The notes below the pieces were generated by a model. That model saw only the letters and a program-made list of their open reading frames with translations. It searched no databases and was not told the DNA's origin. From Cohaesibacter gelatinilyticus (GTDB taxonomy: Bacteria; Pseudomonadota; Alphaproteobacteria; Rhizobiales; Cohaesibacteraceae), in assembly GCF_900215605.1 (NCBI RefSeq), contig NZ_OBEL01000001.1, positions 1,054,001 to 1,118,000 on the forward strand: 64,000 nt of DNA. The letters run 5' to 3'. The position numbers were made by a program, and so were the translations under genes. Shown piece by piece: positions 48,439 to 57,137 of this stretch (its first letter is position 1; the number at the start of each line of letters is the position of its first letter).

Positions 48439-48513
48439 TGTAGAAGTTCAGACCGATCTGATAAATCACCGCCGTTATAACGGCAGCTGTTAGAGCAGGT
48501 CTGAATTTCTACA
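48439..48513. mobile_element. 75-base MITE-like inverted-repeat element
   Basis: The ends TGTAGAAGTTCAGACC (48439-48454) and GGTCTGAATTTCTACA (48498-48513) are inverted repeats with one mismatch. The first 13 bases, TGTAGAAGTTCAG, equal the left end of the IS481-type element at 52538. An inner palindrome GCCGTTATAACGGC lies in the middle. No clear target duplication. It could be a mini-element moved by that transposase, or act as a terminator for the relaxase gene. Confidence 0.65.
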
Positions 48514-48640
48514 ACTTATTAGGTCGTAACCTGAATGACACAAGATGTTAATAACTAGCTGTATGAAAATTTGGCGATTTACCGCTCTTCACAAATTGAT
48601 AAAATACTTTGATATTAATATTCCTTGAGTAGTATCCATT

Positions 48641-49372
48641 ATGAAGAATTTATCTTCTTTCATTTTTGCAATCATTTTCCTCTCTACTATGAACGTCTAT
48701 GCACAAGAAAATTTTTGTAGAGAAGAAGTGAATCCTATTTCGTCGAGCGACCTAGCATACAAAAAACGAGGTGATCGCTGTGAGGGGTTATTTTTACAGC
48801 AAGTTTCAGCTACAGGAATGCGCATTGCGGCTTATCACAAACATCCTGCCTCCTATGATGAAACATCATTAGCCTTAAATATTTCATCTGGAACTGAAAA
48901 TTCTTCTAAGGCATTAACAGTGACTTCTTTGCGTCCAAAACAATTTTATAGGATGGACACAAGATTTTCCGGTAACAACTATTCATTACCTTTGGATGTG
49001 GTGCGCCACCCTGATGTCAATGTGACTCCTTCTGACTTCGCTGCTGTTGTATGTAAGGAAAATTGTGACGCTTCCATCCCAACGTTAACGCCAGCTTCCT
49101 TTGGAAGAGGGGATGTGTTTAATCCATACATAGCATTGGTAGCTAACCTTGAATTGTTTGAGCTACGGATATCGATAAAAGCCGATAATACCGGAAAGGT
49201 CTTATTTGATAAGGAAATGCTCGGCAAGCGAACTTGGCCAGCAAGCCGACCTGCAACTTTTCCTTTAAAACCATATTTTAAAAGTCATGAAAGTATCACC
49301 ATAGAGGTTATTGCTGTCGGAAGAGGCCGTAAACAAATTGATAGCATAAGTGCTCGTTTGGAATATGAATGA
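48641..49372 (+). CDS. Exported protein of the protease gene set
   Basis: A 243-residue protein with a Sec signal peptide (LSSFIFAIIFLSTMNVYA, cut before QEN). The mature part has four Cys and looks strand-rich; no family is recognised. Its stop overlaps the next start by four bases (ATGA), so it is co-translated with the membrane protein. Base composition is low in G+C compared with the chromosome. Confidence 0.78.
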   Translation: MKNLSSFIFAIIFLSTMNVYAQENFCREEVNPISSSDLAYKKRGDRCEGLFLQQVSATGMRIAAYHKHPASYDETSLALNISSGTENSSKALTVTSLRPKQFYRMDTRFSGNNYSLPLDVVRHPDVNVTPSDFAAVVCKENCDASIPTLTPASFGRGDVFNPYIALVANLELFELRISIKADNTGKVLFDKEMLGKRTWPASRPATFPLKPYFKSHESITIEVIAVGRGRKQIDSISARLEYE

Positions 49373-50430
49373 ACAAGTTTAGAAGTGGCGTCATTACGCT
49401 TAGGCTCTTCTTGCGTAGATCTTATAGAAGATTCAAAATTGCCCTGACGTGGCGTGTATATGCGGTGATCATATTTGTTTCTCTGTCACTTTTCTGCGCT
49501 TCTGTCATCGCTTTGGAACTTCTACCAAGTCATTGGCTCATAAATACAACTTTTGTCGCCACACTCGAAACACAGAACTTGACTTTTAGGAATGGGAAAC
49601 AGAATTCCAGCATCTCAGGGATTTCAGGATCAAGCATAGCTTTGCGTGAGATTAATGCATACTCTCCAGATCAAGCGTTAGAGGTCGGCGACCTCACTCA
49701 ATTAACTGATGTTCAAGGAACCGAAAGTCCAAGATCCAAAGTATTTTCGAAAGCATCGGAAGACAGCCACTTGGAGCTTGATAGTTTCCTAATTCCTGCC
49801 GAACTGGCGATGGAGATTTCAACTTCTGGACAAAACAAATACATCTCCTTGCAAATTGTCGGCGATGACCAAAGTGTTGCCTCTGAAACAACAATAGTTT
49901 GGTATGGGGATATTACTCTAGATTCAGTTCCAATTTCAAAGGATATTGGCAGTGATAGGTGGAAGGCAATTTCACCACTAATTGAAATTCAAAAGCCGGA
50001 AATAGATGGCCTAATCTATAGTCCAATACCTGTGACCGCCCTTTCTACCGAGCGATTGCGGCTAAGTGGATCAAATCAAATAGCTACCAGCTCCTTGCTG
50101 GAAGGTGAAATTCAATTTTATCTGAACTTCCCATTTGGAAGTTACCCCACTGAGCCAACCACATTGCGGAGTGGTGAGTTCACGCAGTTCAATGATTTAG
50201 AAGCCCAGATCACAAACTTAGAGCTGACTGAGACAGGAATTAGGTTCCTTTTGGTAGGGAAGGCTAATGCTGTAAAAACGGGATTTTTAAATAATCGCAG
50301 AAATATAACTCCAAGTATGCTTGATGGATTTCGATCAATCGAAAGTTTAGTGATTATAATGTCATCTCTTTTTGCGCTGTTGCTCGCTGTTCTAAGCGCA
50401 ATAAGTTTGGGTAGAGAAAGTGAAAGGTGA
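49369..50430 (+). CDS. Two-span membrane protein of the protease gene set
   Basis: A 353-residue protein with a basic N-terminus (RLFLRRSYRRFKIALTWR), a span at about 30-52 (YAVIIFVSLSLFCASVIAL) and a second at about 327-347 (ESLVIIMSSLFALLLAVL). The roughly 270 residues between lie on the periplasmic side by charge rule. No family is recognised. It is coupled to the preceding exported protein and lies six bases before the protease, so the three probably act together in the envelope. Confidence 0.78.
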   Translation: MNKFRSGVITLRLFLRRSYRRFKIALTWRVYAVIIFVSLSLFCASVIALELLPSHWLINTTFVATLETQNLTFRNGKQNSSISGISGSSIALREINAYSPDQALEVGDLTQLTDVQGTESPRSKVFSKASEDSHLELDSFLIPAELAMEISTSGQNKYISLQIVGDDQSVASETTIVWYGDITLDSVPISKDIGSDRWKAISPLIEIQKPEIDGLIYSPIPVTALSTERLRLSGSNQIATSSLLEGEIQFYLNFPFGSYPTEPTTLRSGEFTQFNDLEAQITNLELTETGIRFLLVGKANAVKTGFLNNRRNITPSMLDGFRSIESLVIIMSSLFALLLAVLSAISLGRESER

Positions 50431-50436
50431 CAAAAT

Positions 50437-52458
50437 ATGCAAATGCTAACGAGATTAATCAGCATAATGATATGTTTTATCATCGGATTATCAGTCGCAA
50501 TAGCTCAGGAAGTAGCGGAAAGCAAAAACGAACTAATATCAGCAAAACAGTTGGTTGTGATGATCGACGGTCGATTTCCAACAACTGACAAACTCACAGA
50601 AGGTGCAGGAATTGTTGTCGGTCGCAAAGGCGGACTTGTGTATATTGCAACTGCTGGTCATGTTGTGCAGGGGCTAACCGAAGCGGCAGTAGATATAAAA
50701 GTTCAATTTCAAGACCGACCTGGCGAAGAGATAGATGCGACGCTTTGGCCGTCAAATTTAGATAAGGGCATCGACCTAGCAATTTTAGTCGTTCCAGAGA
50801 GCAGAGCACCAGCTTCCATAACATCGCTTAATGAGTTTTCCGCAGCCCGTATCTCTCAAGAGGTGAAAGCTGGTGAGGGAGCCTATCTTTTTGGGCAACC
50901 AAGTGGACGAGTTTGGAGCGGAAACAAAAGCCCGGAAAAAGTTGTTTCATCAACTTTGACCTCTATAGAAGTTGAGTCAAAATCTGTTGTTCCCGGTATG
51001 TCAGGCGGCGCAACTTTTGATGAAGGCTTGCGAATATTTGGGCTTATTGTTGAAGCAGATAATGGCCTTGCCCGTGTTGTTCCGTTGAGGCTCCTAAAGG
51101 AAACCCTTGAGCAAGCCGGTTATCCATTTGATCTAACTGACGGACATGCTTATGGAATAGGGTTTCTTAGCCACAATGATCGAATAAAAATGCTCCGGTC
51201 ACTTGGAGTTGAATTTAATGAAGAGGGTTATTTAGATGCAATTCAGAAAAGCAAAGCTGAAGCACTAGATATTTTTCATAGAGAAACTCCGTTTTTTACC
51301 GCTGAAACTTTCTATCAATGGGTTGAGCAAAACCAGAAAAATTTCGATCTAAGCCAACGGAACAATATTGCTAAGTATATTGGGAAATATGATATCCCGC
51401 ATATTTCTCTAGTGAAATCAAAAATAGGGCAACAAGTTAGCTTTGTTAGAGATTTTTTAAAAAAATCTCGCATCTCAGGCCTAAATATTTCAGAGCTATG
51501 CGAGAGTTTCAAGAAACTAAAGCCTATACTCATAAACTCTCCGACTAATGAATGCAGTGATGGCAAGGATATGGGGTTATGGTTACTTGGGCTCTATGAG
51601 ATAGCGGAAAATTATGGTGCAGATGGGGCAGAGTTAGAAGATTATGGTATCTACAGCTACATTCCCAATTGGTTTATAGAAGGCAAAACACCAAGTAATA
51701 TAAAACGAATATCATTTTCAAATACTGAGACGGAGTTGGATGTCCCTCAATGTGGGTATTCATTAGCGAATACAAGATTCACAGTCTGGGAAAATCAATA
51801 TGCAATCATTCCAGATTTTGGAAAGGCGATATTGCCCCGCAATGGTCGTTACGTAGGTTTAAATATAGGCTCGGATTCAAGGGTTTGTTTTAGCTTTTAC
51901 TATAACGGAGTGAAGAAAACTCAACATGTTCAGTGTAGAGGAGAGGTATTATTATATCGTTTATGTAATTCAGATGTCATAAATTGGATTGGGGTTAGAG
52001 GTCATCTGTTGAGTGATGGTGAAGGTGTAAAAAGAATCAATAATATCAGATATTTAGGAAATTTGACTAATCAGGCTTGGCGCGCAAGCGAACGTGGGGC
52101 TTCGATCTGGCCTTCTGAGGAGAGCAACAAAGCAATATTGTTCATGAGTTGTAGAGGTAATAATATTTTTGTGAGGAGTGAACTTAGCGAACTATTGGGA
52201 GCTTTACCAAATAGAGTCACACTGAAATTTGATTTTGGTGGTGAGGTACACACCGCGGAATTTGTGGGGCAATCGGATGAGAGTGGGGCAAGCGAAAGCC
52301 CATATGTTGCTTTTTTCACTAGAAAATTGGCGATAGCTCTTTCAGGAGCATATAGTAGTGTTAAAATTTATGTTCAAGGCAAAGGAATAGGTGCTTTGTC
52401 ATTAAAAGACTCATCATGGGCAATTAATAAAGGTCTGGCAGATTGTCTAAGTACTTAG
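50437..52458 (+). CDS. Exported trypsin-like serine protease with large C-terminal part
   Basis: A 673-residue protein with a signal peptide (LISIMICFIIGLSVAIA, cut before QEV). Residues 35-230 form a trypsin-like domain: GAGIVVGRKGGLVYIATAGHVV holds His, GIDLAILVVPES the Asp, and VVPGMSGGATFDE the Ser nucleophile in GMSGG. The triad is complete, so it is probably active in the periplasm. The remaining 440 residues have no recognised domain and contain several Cys. No PDZ domain is seen, unlike DegP. It is the last gene of a three-gene set with a membrane partner. Confidence 0.86.
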   Translation: MQMLTRLISIMICFIIGLSVAIAQEVAESKNELISAKQLVVMIDGRFPTTDKLTEGAGIVVGRKGGLVYIATAGHVVQGLTEAAVDIKVQFQDRPGEEIDATLWPSNLDKGIDLAILVVPESRAPASITSLNEFSAARISQEVKAGEGAYLFGQPSGRVWSGNKSPEKVVSSTLTSIEVESKSVVPGMSGGATFDEGLRIFGLIVEADNGLARVVPLRLLKETLEQAGYPFDLTDGHAYGIGFLSHNDRIKMLRSLGVEFNEEGYLDAIQKSKAEALDIFHRETPFFTAETFYQWVEQNQKNFDLSQRNNIAKYIGKYDIPHISLVKSKIGQQVSFVRDFLKKSRISGLNISELCESFKKLKPILINSPTNECSDGKDMGLWLLGLYEIAENYGADGAELEDYGIYSYIPNWFIEGKTPSNIKRISFSNTETELDVPQCGYSLANTRFTVWENQYAIIPDFGKAILPRNGRYVGLNIGSDSRVCFSFYYNGVKKTQHVQCRGEVLLYRLCNSDVINWIGVRGHLLSDGEGVKRINNIRYLGNLTNQAWRASERGASIWPSEESNKAILFMSCRGNNIFVRSELSELLGALPNRVTLKFDFGGEVHTAEFVGQSDESGASESPYVAFFTRKLAIALSGAYSSVKIYVQGKGIGALSLKDSSWAINKGLADCLST

Positions 52459-52537
52459 TGTCCGGTTCAAAAGTTCTTCGGACATAACAATAGGTTGCCA
52501 AACGTCGGATCATCACTCTGATGTGGCAATGATGACC

Positions 52538-53724
52538 TGTAGAAGTTCAGATTTGATCTACGAATTTTTCATTCCAGATCTTCTTTCCATCAATCATAGT
52601 TTCCATCGGTGTTCTGCCGCAACACATTTTGCCCTGATGAGTGCGCTCTGTGTTGTAATGATGGAGCCAAACATCCAGATCAGCCTGAAGCTGTTCGATG
52701 CTCTGATAAAGGTTCTTGCGGAACGTGATCTGATAAAATTCCTGCAGGATGGTCTTGTGGAACCGCTCGCAGATACCGTTGGTCTGGGGATGCTTGACCT
52801 TGGTTTTGGTGTGATCAATGTCATTGATTGCGATGAACAACTGGTAATCATGCTTGTCTGGTTTACCACAGAATTCAGTCCCTCTATCAGTCTGGATACG
52901 CAGCACTGGAAGATCATGTTCTTCATAGAAAGGCAGCATCTTGTCATTGAGTAGATCAGCTCCGGTAATCGGTGTCTTGGTGGTATAGAGCTTGGCATGG
53001 GCGACCTTGCAATAGGTATCGATATAGGTCTGCTGATAGACCCGACCAACTCCCTTGATGGTGCCGACATAGAAGGTATCCTGACTGCCGAGATAGCCGG
53101 GATGGGCTGTTTCCACCTCGCCACAGGCCTCATCATCATGCTTTTTCTTCTCAAGAGCCTGAACCTGTGCCTCGGTTAGGATGATGCCATCTTCGGCAAC
53201 CTTGGCCTCCAATGCTTTCAGTCGATCCTTGAAGTTGGCAAGTTCGTGCCGCAGCCAGATGGATCGAACACCAGAGGGCGAGACAAACACTCCCTGCTTG
53301 CGCAACTCGTTGGACGTGCGGGCCTGACCATAGGCAGGAAAGTTCAGGGCCGATTTGATGACGGCTTCTTCCGTGACCGCATCAACCCGGTTGGCCGTGT
53401 TAGGCTTGCAACGTGTTTTCTCGAGCAGCGCTTCGGCACCGCCTTCATCGACGGCATTCTTGTAGCGGTAGAAAGTATCGCGCGAATAGCCCATCATCTG
53501 ACAGGCTTTCGAGACATTGCCAAGCTCTTCGGCCAAATTCAAAAGACCGGCTTTGTGTTTGATAATCTTGTCGGTAGAATGCAACATTGTGGTTCTTTCT
53601 CGTTTTGAGGTTGGGTTTGCACCACCATCAAAACGGATAACCACATCATCTCGCAAGAGATGTCCCGCCCTCGTTCAGCTCAGTCTGATTGAGGGCGGTG
53701 TCAGATCAAATCGAGACTTCTACA
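52538..53724. mobile_element. IS481-type insertion sequence
   Basis: 1187 bases bounded by TGTAGAAGTTCAGATTTGATC (left) and the inverse of TGTAGAAGTCTCGATTTGATC (right). GATGACC occurs directly outside both ends (52531-52537 and 53725-53731), a 7-base target duplication. One transposase gene fills it. It looks intact and recently inserted. Confidence 0.93.
52547..53587 (-). CDS. IS481-family transposase
   Basis: A 346-residue DDE transposase. An N-terminal HTH (AEELGNVSKACQMMGYSRDT, FYRYKNAVDEGG) precedes the rve-type catalytic core: QDTFYVGTIKGVGRVYQQTY with the first Asp region, LRIQTDRGTEFCG with the second Asp, and HPQTNGICERFHKTILQEFY with the Glu. The C-terminus YNTERTHQGKMCCGRTPMET is the usual end. 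ATG 53587 (MLHSTDK) is preferred; an extension to 53656 runs toward the right terminal repeat. Intact and probably active. Confidence 0.93.
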   Translation of the reverse strand: MLHSTDKIIKHKAGLLNLAEELGNVSKACQMMGYSRDTFYRYKNAVDEGGAEALLEKTRCKPNTANRVDAVTEEAVIKSALNFPAYGQARTSNELRKQGVFVSPSGVRSIWLRHELANFKDRLKALEAKVAEDGIILTEAQVQALEKKKHDDEACGEVETAHPGYLGSQDTFYVGTIKGVGRVYQQTYIDTYCKVAHAKLYTTKTPITGADLLNDKMLPFYEEHDLPVLRIQTDRGTEFCGKPDKHDYQLFIAINDIDHTKTKVKHPQTNGICERFHKTILQEFYQITFRKNLYQSIEQLQADLDVWLHHYNTERTHQGKMCCGRTPMETMIDGKKIWNEKFVDQI

Positions 53725-53731
53725 GATGACC

Positions 53732-53990
53732 CTTGCGACAGAACAGGCGATGGAAGATTCCCAACCCTTTGCCAATCTGCGACAACGCCCTACCCATCCA
53801 AAGGTGCGTTCCACCACCCATCGTCAGGTCAGGATTTCAAACCCCTTGGTCGTGTCTGACCGTTTGATGAACTCGCTGGTCCAGCCGCTCAATGCCGATC
53901 GCAATTTCTCGCCAGCATAGCCACCATCAACGAAGACATGATGTAGCCATGGGAAGCGATCTAAATTTAATTGGCTAAGGTTGTGGGGGC
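53732..53990 (-). pseudogene. IS5-type transposase C-terminal fragment
   Basis: The minus-strand frame reads FPWLHHVFVDGGYAGEKLRS, SEFIKRSDTTKGFEILT, an in-frame TGA, then RWVVERTFGWVGRCRRLAKG. This is the end of an IS5-type transposase with an internal stop. The front part is missing and the IS481-type element has inserted at its 3' end. It forms the right edge of the island, about 130 bases from attR. Confidence 0.8.
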
Positions 53991-54124
53991 GCAGGTCACT
54001 GTTAATAACCCAGTTGATATCGAAAACATGGTTGGACATTCGAAAGAAATATGTAATGTTCCCAGCGCTTGCTATCGACAGGTTAGACTGTTCTAACTCA
54101 TTGTATAGTAGGATTTGTTGCACG

Positions 54125-54142
54125 CCCGTAGGGCGTGCCACT
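54125..54142. repeat. attR: copy of the tRNA-Glu 3' end
   Basis: CCCGTAGGGCGTGCCACT repeats 15224-15241 exactly, with different bases on both sides. The preceding GCACG also makes a perfect inverted repeat GCACGCCC-GTA-GGGCGTGC, which may be chance or a feature of the attachment site. It marks the right end of the island, 37 bases before the second tRNA-Glu. Confidence 0.83.
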
Positions 54143-54179
54143 GATCCTTCCTCAACCTAGATGGGGAATTGTAAGGCAT

Positions 54180-54255
54180 GCGCCCTTCGTCTAGCGGTCT
54201 AGGACGCCGCCCTTTCACGGCGGAAACACGGGTTCGAGTCCCGTAGGGCGTGCCA
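54180..54255 (+). tRNA. tRNA-Glu(TTC), second copy
   Basis: Identical over 76 bases to 15164-15239, with encoded CCA. Its upstream flank differs from the first copy, so it is more likely the second gene of an ancestral tandem tRNA-Glu pair than a product of the island insertion. Confidence 0.97.
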
Positions 54256-54639
54256 TTCTATCTCGGATATAAAGAAGCACTCAGTCAAGCAGGCAGTTGA
54301 TTATGTCTGCATTCCGTATTCTGGCTGTACAATAATCATGACATCTGTGCATAGAGCCATGCTGCTCCACGCCAACAAACTTGCTGACTATGTCATGGTG
54401 ATGAATGTGGGGAGATCTGCATCAGGAAAAATAAACGTCAATCCTGATAGGAAGCACTAGGGATATGAACCCAAAGCGATCCAGCACAACAATAATGATC
54501 CGCCATTTTTAACACAAAAGGCGGGTTAAGCTGTGGTAGTATCCACGCAAGCTACATCACCCCGCCGAATAAGACGGGGCGACACGTGCCGATCTGATTT
54601 GGCTGACTTGAAGCGTTGCCAGCTAGTGCATAGCAATAT
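54256..54639. other. Intergenic region between tRNA-Glu and cold-shock gene
   Basis: 384 bases with no gene recognised. CCCCG/CGGGG near 54572-54590 is a short hairpin that could end the cold-shock transcript from the minus strand; it lacks a strong T run. Confidence 0.5.
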
Positions 54640-54849
54640 CTAGGAAATAACCTTAATATTGTCAGCATTAGCCTTGCCATTCCGACCTTCAACCATTTCG
54701 AATTCAACGGTTTGCCCTTCATTCAGGGTCGTCAGACCAGAACGTTCAACCGCAGAAATATGGACAAAGGCATCTTTGCCTCCCTCGGATGGCTCGATAA
54801 AGCCATAGCCCTTGGTTGGGTTGAACCACTTTACAGTTCCGGTTGTCAT
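54640..54849 (-). CDS. CspA-family cold-shock protein
   Basis: A 69-residue cold-shock protein that binds single-stranded RNA and DNA and melts RNA structure. The RNP1 motif KGYGFIEP and RNP2 motif DAFVHISAV are intact, and [11 protein letters not shown] starts the domain. AAAGGAAAG precedes the ATG. The long A+T-rich region upstream suits a structured cold-responsive leader. The exact Csp paralogue cannot be told. Confidence 0.95.
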   Translation of the reverse strand: MTTGTVKWFNPTKGYGFIEPSEGGKDAFVHISAVERSGLTTLNEGQTVEFEMVEGRNGKANADNIKVIS

Positions 54850-55159
54850 TTTGTCTTTCCTTTAAATAGTGCCTTCCTCATTCGGCTCCATGCCGAGAGA
54901 GGTCAATTCTCATCGCCGTCAGGAAATGGCACACCCTAGAATTTGCCAAAGGCCAGACGCTCATGAAAAACCAACGGAAAAAAGCTTACATCAAATAAAA
55001 GCAAAGTATCAAGTGTGATTTTTCAATTCAAAAGAGATTTCATCAAACTGAAATATTACGACACGAACAGCATTGATTTTTCAAAGAAAAAGATAAATTG
55101 GATGTTATTTTGAAATGCTGAATTAATAAATGTTGCTTTGCAAAATATACGTTCATTTT
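54850..55159. other. A+T-rich upstream region of the cold-shock gene
   Basis: 310 bases between the convergently-spaced cold-shock start and the cobK stop, rich in A and T with AAA/TTT tracts. It should contain the cold-shock promoter and leader; no gene is seen. Confidence 0.5.
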
Positions 55160-55930
55160 TTAGGCAGTTTTGTCTACAGATTGATTGGAAATCCAAAGTA
55201 ATGCTGTATCTATATTGTCGACCGAAGTTTGGTCGGGACTGTTAGGTCGTTCAATAATATGGACAATCAACCCCAATTCCCGGGCGGCCAATATTTTCGC
55301 ATACCCTGATTCTCCGCCTGAATTCTTGCAAATAACTCCGTCTAGAGAATATTTGGCCAAAAGATCGCATTCTGCATCCAGATCGCCGTCAGGCTGATAT
55401 AATATCTGCTGTCCATTTGGGATTTGATATTCAGTGGGAAGCGCTTCGATGGAACGGCTCAAAAACCAGCAATCACCGCGCCTCGCAAACTGATGGGCTT
55501 CCTGTCGACCAATTGCCAGCAAATAGCGTTTTCCTGAGGTTAGGGCATCGACAGCATGAGTGAGGTCAGGGGAGCGGACCCATTTGTCACCCGCTTGCCA
55601 CTGCCAGGCGGAGCGCTCAATGCGTAGAATAGGAAGCGCCAATTCCTCATTGGCGGCAACAACATTCCAGCTGATCTGATTGGCAAAGGGATGAGTGGCA
55701 TCCAGAATGATGTTGATGTCTTCTTGCACTAGAAAGTGTTTCAGTCCCTCAACTCCGCCAAAGCCACCAATATGGCGAGTGGCATCTGTTGGATTGAGGG
55801 ATGTTCCGGAACGGGCTGCTTGCGTTCGCCCGGCAAGTGATACAATTACCTCAAACTCGGAAAACTCCGTCAGTTTGGCTTCTAGTTCTCGGGCTTCTGT
55901 TGTGCCGCCCAGTAACAATATCCGCGTCAT
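55160..55930 (-). CDS. cobK: Precorrin-6A reductase
   Basis: A 256-residue CobK/CbiJ, which reduces precorrin-6A to -6B with NADPH. The N-terminal RILLLGGTTEARELEAKL, the central IILDATHPFANQISWN, and LLAIGRQEAHQF and VICKNSGGESGYAKILAAREL near the end are all family motifs. GAGG lies five bases before ATG 55930. It follows cbiD by 20 bases on the same strand and is its likely operon partner. Confidence 0.94.
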   Translation of the reverse strand: MTRILLLGGTTEARELEAKLTEFSEFEVIVSLAGRTQAARSGTSLNPTDATRHIGGFGGVEGLKHFLVQEDINIILDATHPFANQISWNVVAANEELALPILRIERSAWQWQAGDKWVRSPDLTHAVDALTSGKRYLLAIGRQEAHQFARRGDCWFLSRSIEALPTEYQIPNGQQILYQPDGDLDAECDLLAKYSLDGVICKNSGGESGYAKILAARELGLIVHIIERPNSPDQTSVDNIDTALLWISNQSVDKTA

Positions 55931-55950
55931 AGGAGCCTCATTATCTGGTT

Positions 55951-57057
55951 TTAGCCCGGTTCGTAGCGAGCGAGTAACTCGCCACCGCGTCCGACCACGA
56001 CAATGTCGAGATGAATATCCGCTCCCTTCAACATGTTCTTGGCCTGATCATGGGCCAGCTTGGCTACATGGTCAGCAATGGGGAGAGATTTCTCATTGGC
56101 CATGCGAAGGACTGCCAATGCAGTGTTGGCGGTACGCGTTACTTCGATGAACTCATCATCGGCATTCAAAACGGCCAATTGCTCTGCGAGCCAATCGAAA
56201 TCCACTTGAGAACGACCGGAATGCAGATCCATATGGCCCTGCGCCAGTTTGCATAATTTGGCGAAGCCACCGCCGATGGTCACGTGCTCGACTGGATTGC
56301 GGCGCAGATATTTCAGCATGCCACCCGCAAAATCGCCCATATCCAGCATGGCACTTTCTGGTAGATCATAAAGCCCGCGGACCTTCTTTTCTGAAGTTGA
56401 GCCAGTGCAGCCCGCAACATGGGTCTGACCGGTTGCACGGGCAACATCAATGCCGCGGTGAATGGAATGAATCCATGCTGCACACGAGAAAGGAACGACA
56501 ATACCAGTCGTGCCAAGAATGGAGATGCCACCCAGAATTCCAAGCCTTGGGTTCCACGTTTTCTTGGCCAGTTGCTCACCCGTTGGAACCGATATCGTGA
56601 TGGTTACATCAGGTTTCAATCCATGCGCTTTACAAAGCTCTTCAACCACGTTGCTCATCAATTGACGGGGGACGGGATTGATGGCGGCGTTGCCGACCTC
56701 TATAGGCAAGCCGGGTTTGGTGACTGTGCCAACGCCTTTGCCTGCTTTGAAGATTATGCCTTGTCCTGTTTCGCCAAATTGTACTTCGGCCCTGATCATT
56801 GCCCCATGGGTGACATCTGGGTCATCACCGGCATCCTTGATGATGCCGACGATCGCAGAATTGTCCCCAAGTGCCTCCATAGCTAAAGGGAAGGCTGGTT
56901 CCTGGCCTTTGGGCAGAGTAATTTGGACCGGATCGGGAAATTGACCGCTGATGAGTGCCGTTAAAGCAGCCTTCGTTGCGGCAGTGGCGCAAGCCCCTGT
57001 CGTCCAACCTCGTTTTAGAGGTAAATTTTTTCCACTTTGCGGCACATCACGAGTCAT
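55951..57057 (-). CDS. cbiD: Cobalt-precorrin-5B C1-methyltransferase CbiD
   Basis: A 368-residue CbiD, which methylates C1 of the corrin ring in the anaerobic-type route. The N-terminal LKRGWTTGACATAATKAAL and DDPDVTHGAMIRAEV are characteristic, as is GILGGISILGTTGIV in the middle. It takes the place of CobF, the C1 methyltransferase of the fully aerobic route, which is not seen in the window. It is divergent from cobA, 80 bases away, and leads the cbiD-cobK pair. Confidence 0.93.
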   Translation of the reverse strand: MTRDVPQSGKNLPLKRGWTTGACATAATKAALTALISGQFPDPVQITLPKGQEPAFPLAMEALGDNSAIVGIIKDAGDDPDVTHGAMIRAEVQFGETGQGIIFKAGKGVGTVTKPGLPIEVGNAAINPVPRQLMSNVVEELCKAHGLKPDVTITISVPTGEQLAKKTWNPRLGILGGISILGTTGIVVPFSCAAWIHSIHRGIDVARATGQTHVAGCTGSTSEKKVRGLYDLPESAMLDMGDFAGGMLKYLRRNPVEHVTIGGGFAKLCKLAQGHMDLHSGRSQVDFDWLAEQLAVLNADDEFIEVTRTANTALAVLRMANEKSLPIADHVAKLAHDQAKNMLKGADIHLDIVVVGRGGELLARYEPG

Positions 57058-57137
57058 AATGTCGGTTATAAACCTGCAAAAGACCCATTGTCACGATCTA
57101 GTGCTGTTTACAGCCACAGGTCCAAAGGAAACAAGAA

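Larger units (their letters stand above)
15224..54142. mobile_element. Genomic island in tRNA-Glu, about 38.9 kb
   Basis: The 18-base direct repeat at 15224-15241 and 54125-54142 bounds a region with a tyrosine recombinase at its left end, a relaxase, IS and integrase remnants, a solitary antitoxin and blocks of very different base composition. By hand, the line 24961-25020 has 42 of 60 G+C while 51181-51240 has 22 of 60, against 33 of 60 at 12181-12240 in the chromosome. The element looks mobilisable rather than self-transmissible: no VirB/Tra secretion genes were seen. Borders are inferred from the repeat and tRNA. Confidence 0.88.

Noticed and set aside
54180-54255. Second tRNA-Glu as the right attachment copy made by the island
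   Set aside because: The partial 18-base copy at 54125-54142 is the natural right end; island attachment copies normally carry only the 3' part, and the upstream flank of the second tRNA differs from the first.
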